Under the pieces are notes generated by a model, which was given only the letters and a program-made list of their open reading frames with translations, was not told where the DNA came from and ran no database searches. Of a stretch of DNA of 64,000 bases, positions 9,363 to 17,704 are shown in pieces. A program made the position numbers and the translations under genes. This DNA is from Azophilus sp965200465 (GTDB lineage: Bacteria; Pseudomonadota; Gammaproteobacteria; Pseudomonadales; Azotimanducaceae): contig OZ241358.1 of assembly GCA_965200465.1 (NCBI GenBank), positions 1,798,001 through 1,862,000 of the forward strand, in the 5' to 3' direction. The number at the start of each line of letters is the position of its first letter. Positions within the stretch are counted from its first letter, which is position 1.

Positions 9363-10418
9363 ATGGACCACGACGCCGCCCACAAGTACATATACAGCCT
9401 GCCCGAAGTCACGGCCGACCTGCTGCGCCTGGTCGTTCCCAGTTGGGTGGACGAACTGGACCTTTCCACCTTGGAGGATCGATCCTCGGAGCATCTGGAC
9501 GCCGCCCACCGCAAGCGCCTGGGCGACATGGCTTGGCGGGTGAACTTCCGCGGGGGCCAGCTGCTCGACAGTGCTCCCCATGTTCTGGTGTTGGTGGAGT
9601 TTCAATCCGAGGTGGACAAGCGCATGGCGAAGCGGGTGCGCGAGTACGCGGAGATGCTGCTGGAGCGGGCGGCCCGCAGCGGTGCGGCGGAGCGGGAGGG
9701 CGGCCAGCCCTGGGTGCTGCCCATCGTGGTGTACAACGGCAGCGAGCCTTGGACCGCGTCCGGCCGGGCAACCGATCTGATGATGCTGCCTTCGGATGCG
9801 GCGATGCGTGACTTGGCGCTCTTTCAGCCGCAGGTACACCATCTGCTGGCGGCCGGCGGGGCCTTGACTTCGGGGGTGCGGCCGGCGGAGGATTGGCCAT
9901 TGAAGAATCGGGTGTCGGCCACGGTGCGGCTGCAGGCGGCCGGAACGCCGCAGGAGTTGCCGTCGCGCCTTTTGCAGGAGGCGGCCCGCTTCCCTGGCCG
10001 GGGCAATGAGGCATTCCGGCGGGCGCTGCATTCCTGGGCGCGGGCGCTGTGGGAGCACAAGACCGGCGGTGGGGGCTTTCCGGCTTTTGAGGAACTTGAG
10101 CGAACGAAAGGAGCGGTTATGGCGACGGTTGCGGAGGCGGCTTGGGACAGATGGGACGCCAAGGTGCGGGCGGAAGCCTTTGAGCAGGGCATAGAGCAAG
10201 GCGTCGAGCGCGGCGTCCGGCGGGGCGGCGCACGCCTTATCAGCCGGCTGGCGGCGCTGAAGTTCGGCGCTGGGACGGCGGAGCGCTTGGCCGCGCTGTT
10301 GGAGGGCCTGACCAAGCAGGAGGACTTGGACAAGGTGGGCGACTGGGTGCTGGAGTGCGGCGACGGCGACGAACTGCTGTCCCGCACATCCGGCTTGCCG
10401 GCGAAAAGCCGGGAGTGA
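9363..10418 (+). CDS. Rpn / YhgA-like PD-(D/E)xK nuclease family protein
   Basis: This 351-residue protein belongs to the recombination-promoting nuclease (Rpn, YhgA-like) group, often mislabelled transposase. The N-terminal half holds the nuclease core: Asp55 in GDMAWRVNF and Glu79-x-Gln81 in VLVEFQSEVD, followed by WVLPIVVYNG. The C-terminal part has the Glu/Gly/Arg repeat linker (EQGIEQGVERGVRRGG) and a DUF4351-like helical end. The family is linked to RecA-independent recombination and phage defence. It lies 151 bp after the type IIG gene on the same strand. ATG 9363 was chosen over GTG 9357; no Shine-Dalgarno is obvious. Confidence 0.82.
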   Translation: MDHDAAHKYIYSLPEVTADLLRLVVPSWVDELDLSTLEDRSSEHLDAAHRKRLGDMAWRVNFRGGQLLDSAPHVLVLVEFQSEVDKRMAKRVREYAEMLLERAARSGAAEREGGQPWVLPIVVYNGSEPWTASGRATDLMMLPSDAAMRDLALFQPQVHHLLAAGGALTSGVRPAEDWPLKNRVSATVRLQAAGTPQELPSRLLQEAARFPGRGNEAFRRALHSWARALWEHKTGGGGFPAFEELERTKGAVMATVAEAAWDRWDAKVRAEAFEQGIEQGVERGVRRGGARLISRLAALKFGAGTAERLAALLEGLTKQEDLDKVGDWVLECGDGDELLSRTSGLPAKSRE

Positions 10419-10433
10419 AACCCGCTCGATAAC

Positions 10434-10461
10434 CCCGTCCACATTGACAAAACAGGACGGG
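10434..10461 (+). terminator. stem-loop downstream of the Rpn gene (possible terminator)
   Basis: A 7-bp perfect stem (CCCGTCC with GGACGGG) around a 14-base A-rich loop begins 15 bases after the Rpn stop. There is no U tract, so factor-independent termination is uncertain. Confidence 0.35.
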
Positions 10462-10633
10462 AAAGCGCCCATTGGCGAATTTTGGCCAAGGCGCACGATT
10501 GACGAGACATTGAAGACTCCTTCGCCTCAGCTCGGCCGCAAACCCTCATAGTGCGTTGCACTCGAATCAAGGCTTGGCCGCGGAACCAGGACGCCGGCTT
10601 TTGGCGGCAGCGGCGCCGTGTTAGTCTCCGCCC

Positions 10634-12151
10634 ATGCAGCAACCCGCTCCCCTAGGGCGTCGCGCCCTAGTTCCTCTGGCAGCCGTCCTATTCGCCGCGG
10701 CCGCGGCCGTTCTGCTGAACCTGTTCGGCAATGGCGGCAAGCCGGGGGACGCTTCAGCCCCGCCAGCGGTTGGCCTCAAGGCGCCTGAAGCCCTTGCTCA
10801 CTTGGCTCTGGTCAGCGAACCGCACTTCGACGACTTTGACGGCATTGCCGAGAGGCGCATCGTGCGGGCCTTGGTGGCGCCCAGCCGGACGTTCTACTTT
10901 TTCGACGGGGCCGTGCAGCGGGGCCTGTCCTACGAGATGCTCAAGGCGTTCGAGCAGTTCCTGAACGACAGGCTGGGCACCGGCGCCCTGAAGATCAGCC
11001 TAGTGTTCGTTCCGGTCACCCGGGACCAACTGCTGCCGGCGCTCACCGCCGGCTACGGAGACTTGGCGGTGGCCAACCTCACCATCACCCCCGCCCGCCG
11101 GCGGCAGGTGGACTTCTCCATTCCCGTTTGGCGCAACGTCAGCGAAGTCTTGGTCACCGGGCCGGCCAGCCCGGCCGTTGCGTCCGTGCGGGAGCTTTCC
11201 GGAAAGAGGGTCCACGTTCGCGCCTCCAGCAGCTACTACGAGAGCCTGGCCGCCCTGAACGAGCGGCTGCAGGCCCAGGGCAAGGCGCCGGTGCGGGTCT
11301 TGGCCGCGGACGAGCACATTGAAGACGAAGGGCTGCTGGAGATGGTGCAGGCCGGCCTCATCCCCGCCGTGGTGGTGGACTCCCACAAGGCGGCGTTCTG
11401 GGCGCAGGTCTTCGATGCAATAGACGTCCGCGAGGACATCGCCCTGCGCACCGGCGCCAACATCGCCTGGGCGCTGCGCAAGAACAGCCCCAAGCTGAAA
11501 GGGATGGTCAACGAGTTCCTGGCCGAGAACCGGGAAGGCTCCCTGCTCGGCAACCTGCTGTTCGCGCGCTACCTGAAGGAGACCGACCACTTGGCGAACG
11601 CGCTGCAATCCTCCGAAATGCGGAAGTTCCGCGCCACCGCCCATCTCTTCCAGCGCTACGCCGACCAATACAACTTCGACTGGCTGATGATCATGTCGCA
11701 GGCTTACCAGGAGTCCCGTCTCGACCACAACGCGGTCAGCGACGCCGGCGCGGTGGGCATCATGCAGTTGCTGCCGAGCACCGCGGCGGACAAAAACGTC
11801 AACATACCGAACATAGACAAGCTGGAGAACAACATACACGCCGGCAACAAGTACCTGCGCTTCATCCGCGACCGCTACTTTGCGGACGAGGGCATGGACA
11901 ACCTGAACAAAACCCTGTTCGCCTTCGCCGCCTACAACGCCGGCCCGGCCCGCATCGCCGAACTGCGCCGGCTGGCGGCAGCCAAGGGGCTGGACCCAAA
12001 CCTATGGTTCGACAACGTGGAGGCGCTGGCCGCGCAGCGCATCGGCCGCGAGCCGGTGGACTACGTCCGCAACATCTACAAATACTGGATAGCCTACCGG
12101 CTGAGCCGGGCGCAGCTAGACGCCGCCGTCAAGCCCCATGCAACGGCGTGA
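10634..12151 (+). CDS. mltF: membrane-bound lytic murein transglycosylase F
   Basis: This 505-residue protein has an N-terminal signal/anchor (residues 12-32), a solute-binding-protein-3-like domain (about 70-300) and a C-terminal SLT transglycosylase domain. The catalytic glutamate is Glu360 in QAYQESRLDH, followed by GAVGIMQLLPSTA, NIHAGNKYLRF and AYNAGPARI, the classical lysozyme-like motifs. MltF cleaves the MurNAc-GlcNAc bond of peptidoglycan to 1,6-anhydroMurNAc and acts in cell-wall turnover at the outer membrane. Length and domain order match the family. The protein lacks a lipobox, so it is probably anchored by an uncleaved N-terminal helix or released. Confidence 0.93.
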   Translation: MQQPAPLGRRALVPLAAVLFAAAAAVLLNLFGNGGKPGDASAPPAVGLKAPEALAHLALVSEPHFDDFDGIAERRIVRALVAPSRTFYFFDGAVQRGLSYEMLKAFEQFLNDRLGTGALKISLVFVPVTRDQLLPALTAGYGDLAVANLTITPARRRQVDFSIPVWRNVSEVLVTGPASPAVASVRELSGKRVHVRASSSYYESLAALNERLQAQGKAPVRVLAADEHIEDEGLLEMVQAGLIPAVVVDSHKAAFWAQVFDAIDVREDIALRTGANIAWALRKNSPKLKGMVNEFLAENREGSLLGNLLFARYLKETDHLANALQSSEMRKFRATAHLFQRYADQYNFDWLMIMSQAYQESRLDHNAVSDAGAVGIMQLLPSTAADKNVNIPNIDKLENNIHAGNKYLRFIRDRYFADEGMDNLNKTLFAFAAYNAGPARIAELRRLAAAKGLDPNLWFDNVEALAAQRIGREPVDYVRNIYKYWIAYRLSRAQLDAAVKPHATA

Positions 12152-12278
12152 AGAGCGCCAAGCGGCGGCTGCTTGGGGGGTCAACCTAGTGCGCCGCCGG
12201 CGCAGCTCCCCCTGCGCTTGCGGTGGCGGCGCTTTCTGACAGAATGCCCCTTTTTCCAAGGCATTGCGGAGGCGGACA

Positions 12279-13076
12279 GTGACGGCGCTCAACTACGAAA
12301 GGCGGGGGCATGTGGCCCTCATCACCCTGAATCGTCCTGAGGTGCGCAACGCCATCAATCCCGAACTGTCCGTGCGCCTTGACGAGGCTTGGCGGCGGGT
12401 GCGCGACGATGCCGAAGTGCGCGTCGCCGTGCTGACCGGCGCCGGCGCCGCCTTTTGCGCCGGTGCGGACTTGGGGCGGCTCATTCCGCTGTTCTCCGGG
12501 GCGCGGCAAGCGGAGGACGAATGGGACGAACGGCTGCTCGCCGACCGGCGCACCACCAACCGCGCCCTGCTGCGCAACTTTGACCCGGAAAAGCCGGTCA
12601 TCGCCGCCATCAACGGCCACGCCATCGCCGGGGGCATGGAGATCGTCCAAGGCACGGACATCCGCGTTGCCGTCCCCAAAGCCAAGTTCGGCGTGCAGGA
12701 GGCCAAATGGGCGCTCGTTCCAGCCGGCGGCTCCACGGTGCGCATGCCCGCCCAAATGCCCTTCGCCAAGGCCATGGAACTGCTGCTGACCGGGGAGCTG
12801 ATCAGTGCGCAGGAGGCGCTCAAACTGGGCTTCCTCAACCATGTGGTGGACGATCCGTTGCAAAAGGCCATGGCCATTGCCGAAAAGATCGCCGCCAACG
12901 GCCCCCTTGCGGTGCGCACCATACGCCGCTCCGCCCGCGCTTGCCTAGGCCTGCCCGAAGCGGAGGCGCTGAAGCTGGAGTCCAAGCTGTCCGCGCCGGT
13001 GTTCCAGACCGAGGACGCCCGGGAGGGGCCGCGCGCCTTCATGGAGAAACGCCAGCCCAACTACCGGGGACGTTAG
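12279..13076 (+). CDS. enoyl-CoA hydratase/isomerase (crotonase) family protein
   Basis: This 265-residue crotonase-fold enzyme starts at GTG 12279, which has GGAGG six bases upstream; an upstream TTG in frame is less likely. It opens HVALITLNRPEVRNAI, has the first oxyanion-hole segment FCAGADL, the second INGHAIAGGMEI, and an acidic residue in FGVQEAKW. The family acts on acyl-CoA thioesters (hydration, isomerisation, hydrolysis). The substrate cannot be read from sequence. The gene stands alone between mltF and the bactofilin operon. Confidence 0.88.
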   Translation: MTALNYERRGHVALITLNRPEVRNAINPELSVRLDEAWRRVRDDAEVRVAVLTGAGAAFCAGADLGRLIPLFSGARQAEDEWDERLLADRRTTNRALLRNFDPEKPVIAAINGHAIAGGMEIVQGTDIRVAVPKAKFGVQEAKWALVPAGGSTVRMPAQMPFAKAMELLLTGELISAQEALKLGFLNHVVDDPLQKAMAIAEKIAANGPLAVRTIRRSARACLGLPEAEALKLESKLSAPVFQTEDAREGPRAFMEKRQPNYRGR

Positions 13077-13291
13077 CGCAGGCGCACCCGCTACGGCACC
13101 GGCTTTTCCTCGTCTTGATTCTGCTCGGCGTGCTTGGTTTGCCGATATTCCGCCATTTGGCGGAGTTCTCGTTCAGGCTGCTCGGCTGGATTGCTTGGGT
13201 TTAGCCGACCTTGGCCGGAATTTGCCGGCAACGCACGGAGAAAAGGGCTATACTCGGGCCTCCACAAATCCAAACAGGGGGAAAGGCTTCC

Positions 13292-13837
13292 ATGTTTGAC
13301 AAACGCAACGCCGAAAGCTCCAAGACGGAAAGCGAAACCACGCCGGCCGCGGCGCCAAACCAACCTTCGGGGGCCAACCCAGCGGCGCGCTCGAACAGCA
13401 CCAAGGCTCTGATCGGCCCGGCCATCAAAATTTCCGGAGACGTCACCGGGGATGAGGACCTAGTCATTGAGGGCGCCGTGGAAGGCACCATAAACCTGCC
13501 CGGCCATGCGGTCATCATCGGCAAGTCCGGCGTCGTCAGCGCCAACATCTCGGCATCCACAGTGCGCATCGAGGGGCGCGTCAGGGGCGACATCATCGGC
13601 GCGGTGAAGGTCGTCCTCACCGTCAATGGACTGACCCAAGGCAACATCAAGGCACCCAGGGTCATCCTGGAGGAAGGCGGCCAGTTCAAGGGCAGCATCG
13701 ACATGGACCCGGCGGGAGACCAAGCGGGCAAATCGGCGCCCGCCGCCAAAACGCCAAACCCGGCTGCAAGCCAACCAACCCAGTCCCCCAAGCGGGAGGC
13801 GAACCCAGCATCAGTCTCGAAAGCCTCCCTAGGATAG
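13292..13837 (+). CDS. bactofilin family cytoskeletal protein
   Basis: This 181-residue protein has a low-complexity Ala/Pro/Ser-rich N-terminus (1-48), a central bactofilin beta-helix (about 50-140, with IKISGDVTGDEDLVIEGAVEG and VRIEGRVRGDI) and a disordered C-terminal tail. Bactofilins polymerise without nucleotide into filaments that localise cell-wall enzymes and shape the cell. GGGGGAAAGG precedes ATG 13292. A TATACT hexamer at 13249-13254 could be a -10 element, but no good -35 sits at the right distance. The next gene starts 4 bases after the stop. Confidence 0.88.
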   Translation: MFDKRNAESSKTESETTPAAAPNQPSGANPAARSNSTKALIGPAIKISGDVTGDEDLVIEGAVEGTINLPGHAVIIGKSGVVSANISASTVRIEGRVRGDIIGAVKVVLTVNGLTQGNIKAPRVILEEGGQFKGSIDMDPAGDQAGKSAPAAKTPNPAASQPTQSPKREANPASVSKASLG

Positions 13838-13840
13838 GGC

Positions 13841-14539
13841 TTGGAAACCGCAGCCAAGCAGGCGGCGTTGACGCAGGTCGGCCAGTCCATCACCGAACCC
13901 AGCGGGCTGCTGCCGTTGGTGCTCGAAAAGCTCAATCGGCGCCGGCGGATGCACATTTTGGACGTCGGCCCCGCCGTGCCGCAGACCCTTGATTTCCTAA
14001 GCGGCTTCAAGTGCCGGCTGCACATCGCCGACCTGTTGCGCAACCCCTCCGCCGCGCAGTCGCCAAGGCCTAGCCCGAAGGCCCTGGCCGCGCACTTTGC
14101 GCAGTCCCTGTCGATGATCGACGCGCCCTTGGACATCTGCCTGCTGTGGGAGTTTCCCAACCATCTGTCGTTGGACGAAGTGCGCATCTTCAACGACGTT
14201 TTAGGCCGCTTCCTAAAGGCCGAAACCCTAGCCCACGGATATTGCTCGTTGAAGCAAACCCGGCCGATGATGCGGCACTGGTACGGCATCAGGAAAACGG
14301 ATGAAGTCGTTCGGCTGGAGGACGGTGCGCTCGAACCCGCCGCCCATGCCCATTCCCAGCAGCAACTCGTGGGCGCAATGAACGCCTTTGAGATGGAGCG
14401 CGGGACGTTGCGCAGCGAAGGCCGGGTGGAGGTCATCCTGCGCACCGCCGGGCGGCACGAAGCCAAAACCTTGGAGCGCCAACCCGCCGCCGACGTCCGC
14501 GACCAAGTGAAGGAGAGCCAAACCCATGCCCAAGCATAA
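13841..14539 (+). CDS. hypothetical protein, methyltransferase-like fold
   Basis: This 232-residue protein probably starts at TTG 13841, with AGGA six bases upstream. The segment MHILDVGPAVPQTLDFL near residues 37-53 resembles the motif I strand and loop of class I SAM-dependent methyltransferases. LDICLLWEFPNHLSLDEV near 98-115 looks like the strand after which substrate residues sit. The usual Gly-rich loop and acidic SAM ligand are weak, so activity is uncertain. It follows the bactofilin by 4 bp and overlaps the next gene by 14 bp, so the three form an operon. Confidence 0.6.
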   Translation: METAAKQAALTQVGQSITEPSGLLPLVLEKLNRRRRMHILDVGPAVPQTLDFLSGFKCRLHIADLLRNPSAAQSPRPSPKALAAHFAQSLSMIDAPLDICLLWEFPNHLSLDEVRIFNDVLGRFLKAETLAHGYCSLKQTRPMMRHWYGIRKTDEVVRLEDGALEPAAHAHSQQQLVGAMNAFEMERGTLRSEGRVEVILRTAGRHEAKTLERQPAADVRDQVKESQTHAQA

Positions 14540-15845
14540 GCCTTCCATCCTCCCGCCGGCCCTGCTGTGCGCCTTGCTGTGGGCCGCGGCGACGTCTCCA
14601 GCCGCGGCGGCCCCGCTGCCGAGGGCGGCGCCGGAGGAGGCCGGCATGTCCAGCGAACGCTTGCAGCGCCTCTCCGCAGCCATGCGGAACCTAGTGGACG
14701 AAGGACGCCTGGCCGGCGCCACCACCATGATCGCCCGGCGCGGCAAGGTGGTGCATTTCGGCACCTTCGGCCACCAGGACTTGGAGGCCGGCAAGCGCAT
14801 GGCGGAGGACGCCATCTTCCGCATCTACTCCATGACCAAACCCATCACCAGCGTGGCCTTGATGCTGTTGTACGAGGAGGGCCGGTTCCGGCTGAGCGAC
14901 CCGGTGGAGAAGTTCATTCCCGAATTCACCGGCCTGCCCGTCGCCGCCGGCGAGACCATCGGCGGCATCCTCACGGAGCCGGCCGACCACCCCTTTACGG
15001 TGCGCGAGCTGATGAGCCACACCGCCGGCTTCAGCTACGGCATTTTCTCCGAATCCGCCGTGGACCGGCGCTATCGGGAAGAGGATCTGCTCAGCCCCGA
15101 CATCACCCTGCGCGGCATGATCGAGAAACTGGCGGACATTCCCCTGCGCCACCAGCCGGGAACCGTCTGGCACTACAGCGTTGCGGTGGACATTCAGGGC
15201 CACTTGGTCGAAGTGCTTTCCGGCCAGCGCTTTGACGACTTCCTCAAGGAGCGCATCTTCGACCCCTTGGGCATGGTGGACACCGCTTTCTGGGTCACCG
15301 AGGACAAGGCCCACCGCTTCGCCGAGGTTTATGTTTACGACGAGGACGGCCAACTCAAGGCGCCGGACGATGAGCCCCTGCGCGACCACGACTATTTGGC
15401 GCCAGTTAAGTTCCTTTCCGGCGGCGGCGGTCTCGTCTCCACCACCGAGGACTACATGCGCTTCTGCCAAATGCTGCTGAACGGGGGTGAATTGGACGGC
15501 GCGCGTCTGCTGGCGCCCTCCACGGTGCGGCTCATGCGGCGCAACCAATTGCCCAGGGAGCACCCGGAGTTCTCCCCCGGCCAGGGCTTCGGCCTGAATT
15601 TCGCAGTGGTGCTGGACCCGGTGGAGGCGGACGGCGTTTCCAAAGGTGAATACTATTGGGGGGGCGCCGCCGGCACTTGGTTTTGGATCGACCCCATCGA
15701 GGAGCTCGCCTTCGTGGGCATGATCCAACAGTTCGGCGACGAGCGGCCTGACGTGCGCTCCCTGTCCCGCCGGCTGACCTACCAAGCCATCATGGAGCCG
15801 GGCCGCCGCTTCGGGCGCCGCAAGCCACGCACCGCCGGGCCTTAG
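14526..15845 (+). CDS. serine hydrolase of the beta-lactamase / penicillin-binding fold
   Basis: This 439-residue protein has a signal peptide (residues 1-29, cleavage near AAA-AP), so it is likely periplasmic. The catalytic SxxK is Ser102-Met-Thr-Lys105 in RIYSMTKP. The second motif is Y-S-V in WHYSVAVDIQGH, where class C enzymes have Y-x-N. A third-motif-like glycine segment, WGGAAGTWF, lies near residue 380. Relatives include EstB-type esterases and D-aminopeptidases as well as beta-lactamases; resistance cannot be inferred. Its start overlaps the upstream gene by 14 bp. Placement with a bactofilin hints at a cell-envelope role. Confidence 0.85.
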   Translation: MPKHKPSILPPALLCALLWAAATSPAAAAPLPRAAPEEAGMSSERLQRLSAAMRNLVDEGRLAGATTMIARRGKVVHFGTFGHQDLEAGKRMAEDAIFRIYSMTKPITSVALMLLYEEGRFRLSDPVEKFIPEFTGLPVAAGETIGGILTEPADHPFTVRELMSHTAGFSYGIFSESAVDRRYREEDLLSPDITLRGMIEKLADIPLRHQPGTVWHYSVAVDIQGHLVEVLSGQRFDDFLKERIFDPLGMVDTAFWVTEDKAHRFAEVYVYDEDGQLKAPDDEPLRDHDYLAPVKFLSGGGGLVSTTEDYMRFCQMLLNGGELDGARLLAPSTVRLMRRNQLPREHPEFSPGQGFGLNFAVVLDPVEADGVSKGEYYWGGAAGTWFWIDPIEELAFVGMIQQFGDERPDVRSLSRRLTYQAIMEPGRRFGRRKPRTAGP

Positions 15846-15979
15846 CGCCGGTTGCAAGCTCCCCCGGCCTCCTCGAACTGGGGCCTCGTCCAGGAAACCG
15901 AAGGACAGCGCCGGTTTTGCGCCATGTCCTGAACCGCGTGATATATTACATGTGTTTGCAAACTGGACCGGACTAGCCC

Positions 15980-16696
15980 ATGAAAAACGCCATCGCTGCA
16001 AAGCCGCCCGCCAATGCAGCCCAAGAAATGCCCCAGGCGCCCCAGATTGCCGTCAACGGCGCTCCAACAACCATTCAGAACTTGGTCATCGCCGGTTGGA
16101 CGGGGCGCAACGCCGAGGAGCTGGAGGCCCACATCCGCGAGCTTGAGGCCCTTGGCGTGCCGCGCCCCAAGACCACGCCCATCTATTTCCGCCTGCCGGC
16201 GTCCTTGCTGACGCAGGCCGAAGGCATTCAGGTTGCCGGCGCCGAAACCAGCGGCGAGGCCGAGCCGGTGCTCGTCAACCTAGGCGGGCGAATCTGGGTG
16301 GGGGTTGGCTCCGACCACACCGACCGCAAGGTCGAAGCCTATGACATCTCCGTGTCCAAGCAGGTCTGCGCGAAGCCCATTGCGGCGGAGTTTTGGGCCT
16401 TTGAGGACATTGCGGAGCACTGGGACTCGATCAGGCTGCGCTCCTTTGCGCACGAAGGCGCCGCACGCACGCTTTACCAAGAAGGCGAACTGGCGGGCAT
16501 TCGCCGGCCGGAGGAGCTGCTGTCTCGATACGCCGAGCGCGGCGAAGGCTTGCAGCCGGGCGACGCAATGTTCTGCGGCACTTTGGCGGTGCCGGGCGGC
16601 CTGCGCTTCGCCGACGCCTTCACCGTTGAGCTGGAGGATCCGGTGCTGCGCCGCGCCATCAGCCACACCTACGCCATAGAGCCTCTTGAGGACTGA
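15980..16696 (+). CDS. DUF2848 family protein
   Basis: This 238-residue cytosolic protein matches the DUF2848 pattern, with the opening NLVIAGWTGRN and the central VGVGSDHTDRKVEAY plus SKQVCAKPIA. The family is thought to be distantly related to fumarylacetoacetate hydrolase, which suggests a metal-dependent C-C hydrolase or decarboxylase, but no reaction is proven. A TATATT element at 15942-15947 with TTGCGC 19 bases upstream could be a weak promoter. The stop codon lies four bases from the stop of the convergent gene. Confidence 0.8.
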   Translation: MKNAIAAKPPANAAQEMPQAPQIAVNGAPTTIQNLVIAGWTGRNAEELEAHIRELEALGVPRPKTTPIYFRLPASLLTQAEGIQVAGAETSGEAEPVLVNLGGRIWVGVGSDHTDRKVEAYDISVSKQVCAKPIAAEFWAFEDIAEHWDSIRLRSFAHEGAARTLYQEGELAGIRRPEELLSRYAERGEGLQPGDAMFCGTLAVPGGLRFADAFTVELEDPVLRRAISHTYAIEPLED

Positions 16697-16700
16697 ACTG

Positions 16701-17180
16701 TCACTCCCGCCAAACCATTGCGGCGCCCTCGCCCTTCATCAGCACCGCGCCGGGCATGACCCGCAAGCGCCAAGGACGCAGCTTCAGCGCCGCGAAGTTC
16801 GGCGAGACGGCGCTGTCCCAGCCGGGAATCATGGCTGGGTCGTAGCCCACCGGCGCCGGACCATCCCGAAAAAGGTTCCAAACCATGGAGCGGGCGTCGT
16901 CATCAAAGGCCCATTCGGCACGGCACTCCGCAACGCAGGTGTCCTGGTTCGGCGACCAATAGTTGCAGGAGAGGTGCGGGCTGGCCGCCAGATGCGCCCG
17001 CTTGGTGGGCGTAGGGCCAGTGGCGATCCACCCAGTGAGGCGCGCCCCGTCCCATTGCCAGATGGGATGCAGCACCCGGGACCGGGGGCGGCCCTTGGCG
17101 TCCACCGTGGCGGCGGAGCACCAAACGATGGCGTGGGCCATCTCAACGAAGGCGGGGGCGATGTCCTGAAGGCTAGTCAT
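16701..17180 (-). CDS. pyridoxamine 5'-phosphate oxidase-like flavin/F420-binding protein
   Basis: This 159-residue split-beta-barrel protein begins at ATG 17180, which has AGAGGA about seven bases upstream. Features are ATVDAKGRPRSRVLHPIWQWDG (strands 1-2), THKRAH-like TPTKRAHLAASP and SCNYWSPNQDTCVAEC. The superfamily contains FMN enzymes and F420-dependent reductases (FDORs). Because a complete F420 pathway lies in this window, an F420-binding role is possible, but the cofactor cannot be settled from sequence. It is convergent with the DUF2848 gene. Confidence 0.75.
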   Translation of the reverse strand: MTSLQDIAPAFVEMAHAIVWCSAATVDAKGRPRSRVLHPIWQWDGARLTGWIATGPTPTKRAHLAASPHLSCNYWSPNQDTCVAECRAEWAFDDDARSMVWNLFRDGPAPVGYDPAMIPGWDSAVSPNFAALKLRPWRLRVMPGAVLMKGEGAAMVWRE

Positions 17181-17494
17181 GAGCATTCCTCTCGTTGGTT
17201 GCGGAGATTTTCATCCATATAATGCGCCAAAGGAATGCCCAATGCGGGCGGAACGTCTTGAGGCGCCGTTGAGCGGCGAATTCGGGCCGCCGCCCGAGCC
17301 CTTCCGGAGCGGTTTTCGCACCGCATTCGACCGGGCCACCCATTTAGGCCGGTCACTCGACGCCGTGCGCGGGCATTTTGGTGCGAACGGCAAGCCGTTG
17401 ATCCTGTGGTTGTCGCAGGCCTTGCGGCGGCTATCGACCGAACAAACTGTTGACGCTGAAACGCGCCGCCAATAGAATTCGCCGTTTGCGCCTT
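17181..17494. other. 314-bp region without an assigned gene
   Basis: This stretch separates the PNPOx-like gene from tRNA-Glu. A plus-strand open frame from 17179 to 17475 exists, but it has no ribosome site at its ATGs, no recognisable family, and its 3' end overlaps the tRNA promoter. I see nothing else apart from that promoter. Confidence 0.5.
17450..17478 (+). promoter_or_regulatory. sigma70-type promoter of tRNA-Glu
   Basis: TTGACG (17450-17455) and TAGAAT (17473-17478) are separated by exactly 17 bases. The predicted start near 17485 is about ten bases before the mature tRNA. Five of six bases match consensus in each hexamer. Confidence 0.8.
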
Positions 17495-17570
17495 GTCCCC
17501 TTCGTCTAGTGGCCTAGGACTCCAGGTTTTCATCCTGGCAACAGGGGTTCGACTCCCCTAGGGGACGCCA
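17495..17570 (+). tRNA. tRNA-Glu (anticodon TTC)
   Basis: A full cloverleaf is visible: acceptor stem GTCCCCT (17495-17501) with AGGGGAC (17560-17566), an anticodon arm CCAGG-TTTTCAT-CCTGG giving anticodon TTC, a T-arm AGGGG-TTCGACT-CCCCT, discriminator G and an encoded CCA at 17568-17570. It is very similar to gammaproteobacterial tRNA-Glu. No integrase or duplicated 3' end is present, so it is not in use as an attachment site here. Confidence 0.97.
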
Positions 17571-17704
17571 CTTCCTCGCCGCAAAGCTGCGGCTGCTCCA
17601 ACGCCAGCCTTTGCGGGCGGGCGTAAACGTTCAGCCGGCCGGGGGGCGCAGAAAGCCCCCAGCGCTTGGCCGCTGCGCTTAGCGAAACCCACCGGAGCGC
17701 CTTC

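Noticed and set aside
17179..17475. 98-codon plus-strand frame before tRNA-Glu
   Set aside because: No ribosome site, no homology, and its 3' end holds the tRNA promoter.
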